From positions 4,588,001-4,652,000 of the forward strand of contig OZ199838.1 in NCBI GenBank assembly GCA_964304625.1: a stretch of 64,000 nucleotides of DNA, in the 5' to 3' direction. Of the stretch, positions 61,050-64,000 are shown in pieces (within the stretch, counting starts at the first letter, position 1; the number at the start of each line of letters is the position of its first letter). Below the pieces are notes generated by a model. The model searched no databases. It worked only from the letters and a program-made list of their open reading frames with translations, and was not told the DNA's origin. This stretch comes from Kudoa neothunni. Taxonomy: Eukaryota; Cnidaria. The position numbers and the translations under genes are program-made.

Positions 61050-62321
61050 TCTATCTACTATACATATAAACTGAAACGTCCGTGTGTGTGTCGGCAAGTA
61101 CGCATGTGAGTCAAAATTTTTTCCTTATAGAGAGACATTTATGAATTTTTTTAAAGTCACAATGTTTAAAAGATCTTTAAATCGTTTCTACACTACCAAA
61201 TTTTCCCAGAAGTGTTTAGAAAATGGTGATTTTGTTGATTCAAAGTTTGTTTATCGGATTACTTGAGTTCAGCAATAGGATTAACACTTGTTTATGACCT
61301 GCTGATGGTCGGTTGAGGATAATTTTCTCCTTTATATGCTTTATCTAATTTAAATTAAGCGATATCATCTGACTTTTTATGTAGTGTTTGCATGTATATT
61401 TGGGTGGTTGCACAATTTCACTCTTTATTTGTGGAGTTTTAACGTATATGACCTGATAAGTATATTTTAAAAGTTCTATTACTGGTTTTCGATGCAAAAA
61501 CGAGTCTATATTGTTATGTGTGTGGCGCACGCGCGGCAACAACGACTAGTTAGTTATCGATAGTAGTGCGTTTGTTTGAAATATAGTCTCTTTTATCAGC
61601 ACTCTTAACATATATTTGTTTCATTAATAGCAAATTAGTTGTGTATGCGATCATCAGGTAGGTTGAAATTTATAGCATAAGCACCATGTCCGTGGACTCC
61701 ATTGAAATCGTCCGCTAGGTTTGACTTTCCGTGATCAAACTCAAAGCATATAGTTGTACTCTTATTTCATCTAATTTTATAAATCATTTATGCTGATATT
61801 GAAGCTATTTTTAGCTGTTTGTTTGGGAAAAATGCACCAATGTTTTTGCCGGGCCAATCAATGTTAATTTTAGCATTATCAATTAATTTTCATACATTTT
61901 CTTCTATCTCTATTACTTTTTCTATTTTTTTCTCTTAAAAAGTTAGTGGTGCATGTAGTTTCCGAGCCGGGACAGAATTCGACTTTTAAAAATCCTCCGG
62001 ACCAAAAAATAACGTTCTAGGTAACACTCTAATGGGATTTAAATAATTCGGGAATGAAAAAATACGACGCTGACCTTAACTTATTCAGCGTTGTTGCCGA
62101 GCCACGAAATTTTTAAATGAACGTCGGGATTGGAACACTCCCTCAAAGAAATGATCATAATTTTAATTTCATAATCCAAATCGTTAAAGTATATTGCTTA
62201 AAAATTTTTAGTTATTTCGTTTCTACGAGTTAATTCGAAACTTCAATATGTTTTTTCAATGCAATTAAAAAACGTTTCTAGGCGAAATCTTCCCCAAGCA
62301 ACGATGGGCAGTTCCCGCTAG
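61050..62321 (+). mobile_element. non-autonomous Helitron, copy C
   Basis: Starts TCTATCTACTATACATATAA after an A and ends ACGATGGGCAGTTCCCG then CTAG before a T. Canonical Helitron ends: no inverted repeats, no target duplication, 3' hairpin. No Rep-helicase gene. It shares about 155 bases that are base-for-base identical with copy B around 61850-62005. Confidence 0.83.
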
Positions 62322-63390
62322 TATTCAATAATTTTTCATTATTTCTTTAAAGAAGGTACTAAATTTGATGTCTTTATTTTTTTACGGTACATATAATCCG
62401 ATATGATGTCATATAATGACTCTTCATTTTAATTTGCAATGCTCCGGTACCCTCTTTTAAAACCTCCCTACCTATGGAGATTTTATTTGTACGTACGCCA
62501 ATACCAAAAAAACGAATATTTGTGGCAAACTGTATCATGACAAAATCATACATTATTCAGACGATTGTAACCCCTTTATTTTACTGCCAGATTATAGAAT
62601 TCTCTTCCGCATTATTAAGAACAATTTTTCCATGGGCAGAATTGCCTCTTCTCTTGGGATTTTTGAAAAAACATTCATCTTACTCATCTAATTCACCAAT
62701 AATTCAATATATTTCCGTTTATCGTCCCAGTTTCATTGATCTGGACAACGACATTTCCACCGCCAATTTTTTACGCTCATCCATAATCTTCAACGTAAGA
62801 ATATTTCTCAACAATTCAGTTCAATCATTTATAGTTTTTTGAGAAAAGAATTCCGACATGCTTTTGTATATCATCGCAGACAACCTTAATAAGGTGAATT
62901 TTTACGAGGAAAAATACAAATAGTTTTCATTTCGACAGTTTGGAATGCCGATAAATTGGGCCAACTCGTAAATTTTGATTTATTAAGCAATAAGGATAAG
63001 GATATCGGAAAAAACAGATCTTGACATCTTTTATTTCATACAAGAAGCATCATTGTCCCACATATTCATTTTCCTCTGATGAAATCAGACCAAGATACTG
63101 CAAAATTTTAATAGTATAAATTGTACCTATCATAAAAAATGCAAAATTCGTCATACTGATGGGATCATTATTTTTTAAACTAAAATTTATCACCACGTCC
63201 CTCTCCCCCCATTTTCCGAGTGCGCTACGCTGATTCCCGAGTACATCCCCGTTATGTAAAGAATAGCCAAATTTTTAATATCCTGGCTTTTATTTTTCAG
63301 ATATTGACTTAAAATATTTTAGTGAATATTATTTTTCATTTACTGTAATCATACCATGCACGATTTTATCAACCGTACATACAAATCAAA
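62322..63390. other. intergenic with one unsupported ORF
   Basis: A 122-codon plus-strand frame (62474-62842) has no recognisable family and AT-rich codon use; probably chance. Nothing else was seen. Confidence 0.35.
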
Positions 63391-63469
63391 TACAGCAGGT
63401 AACCGGTTTCACGCACTTCTTCAGGGACCAGGAAGAAAGTGCGTAAAATTGGTCAAGCCCGGTTATACA
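63391..63469. repeat. fold-back repeat of the TACAGTAGGTAA family
   Basis: Left arm TACAGCAGGTAACCGG then TTTCACGCACTTCTTC; right arm GAAGAAAGTGCGTAAAATTGG. About 79 bases, nearly all palindrome, and built of the same termini as the 1.4-kb elements. Confidence 0.6.
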
Positions 63470-63619
63470 TCACGCTAGTGAGCTCGCATCAACGTGAAAT
63501 TTATTTGTTATTCAATATTGGAAGATAAACATGTTTAAATGAAAAATCGAATAAATTATGTTTGAGAGAATCTTAAATATCGACTCGTCCGCTGCATTAA
63601 AAATAATTTTTGTCTATTA

Positions 63620-64000
63620 TCATGGATCCTAAAAAATGATTTTAATTCCTTCAAATGCTCCGAAGCTTTTTTGCAGGTAATAATGTTGTTTCTGGGGAAT
63701 TCTTCCACATTGTGTGTCCCATCCGTATCAGATTGTTCTGCATCATCAGCAATAAAATCTCAAAAAATATAATTAAAATAAAATTATCAAATATCTTACT
63801 GATGTCTATTATTAGATCATTTTTGTCGGAAAAGTCAAAATCGTTATAATTGAGAGCTACGTATGATTCCTCTTCTTTTATCATTTCGGTTATTTCATTT
63901 TCAATCAAATCGCCAGCAACTTTTTCATCATTATCGACTAATAAATCATCCTGAGTTGAGGCAGATCTTAACGATGAAAGTCCTTCTTTTATGAAACAAT
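63620..64000 (-). pseudogene. possible Tigger/pogo-like transposase C-terminal relic
   Basis: Reading the minus strand from the window end, an acidic stretch (TQDDLLVDNDEKVAG, ENEITEMIKEEESY) is followed, after a frame change, by DDAEQSDTDGTHNVEEF and CKKASEHLKELKSFF. An acidic region followed by an amphipathic helix of that kind ends many Tigger/Jerky-type transposases. The catalytic part would lie beyond the window, so this is a weak call; an ordinary acidic host protein fragment is possible. Confidence 0.3.

Noticed and set aside
62474-62842. 122-codon ORF near the right end
   Set aside because: No start context, family motif or codon bias supports it; neither strand showed a transposase block.

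Overview
This is a strongly AT-rich animal (metazoan) nuclear window with about a dozen intron-bearing host genes set in a dense bed of decayed transposons. The gene content (FOXO forkhead factor, C1-RhoGAP of myosin-IX type, ribosomal protein S8, UTP18, CWC15, DHFR, PTPS, a UDP-sugar transporter) is animal. Most introns that I could place by reading-frame continuity are very short, about 36-80 bases. The species cannot be named from the sequence alone.

Layout. 0-9 kb: the 3' end of a C1-RhoGAP gene, a hAT-type repeat, an unrecognised single-pass membrane protein gene, an SLC35B4-like gene with ten tiny-intron exons that fit one open frame, and a doubtful small ORF. 9-17.3 kb: AT-rich DNA with a Helitron remnant, then a FOXO gene whose likely first exon lies 2.6 kb upstream. 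17.7-31 kb: repeats (SINE copies, a piggyBac relic carrying a hAT MITE, hAT and Tc1-like TIR elements, a MULE/ZSWIM transposase relic) interrupted only by RPS8. 33.4-35.8 kb: DHFR, then a double CAP-domain gene. 36-39.2 kb: a hAT-type repeat with two other elements inserted in it. 39.9-41.8 kb: UTP18. 42-45.2 kb: more TIR elements. 46.6-49.7 kb: a compact gene island (EF-hand protein, small ORF, LYR-like protein, C1D-like protein, CWC15). 49.9-56.4 kb: a Merlin-type DNA transposon split by an old Ty3/gypsy LTR element. 56.4-62.3 kb: two related Helitrons flanking the PTPS gene. The last kilobase has a fold-back repeat and a possible Tigger-like transposase end.

The host genes are mostly unrelated housekeeping genes. 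Two loose links can be named: RPS8, UTP18 and the possible C1D-like gene all touch ribosome production, and DHFR and PTPS are both pterin/folate enzymes. There is no operon logic. The most informative structure is the nesting of mobile elements, several cases of which can be dated relative to each other from target-site duplications or from an uninterrupted second copy in the same window. I found no convincing new multi-gene system.
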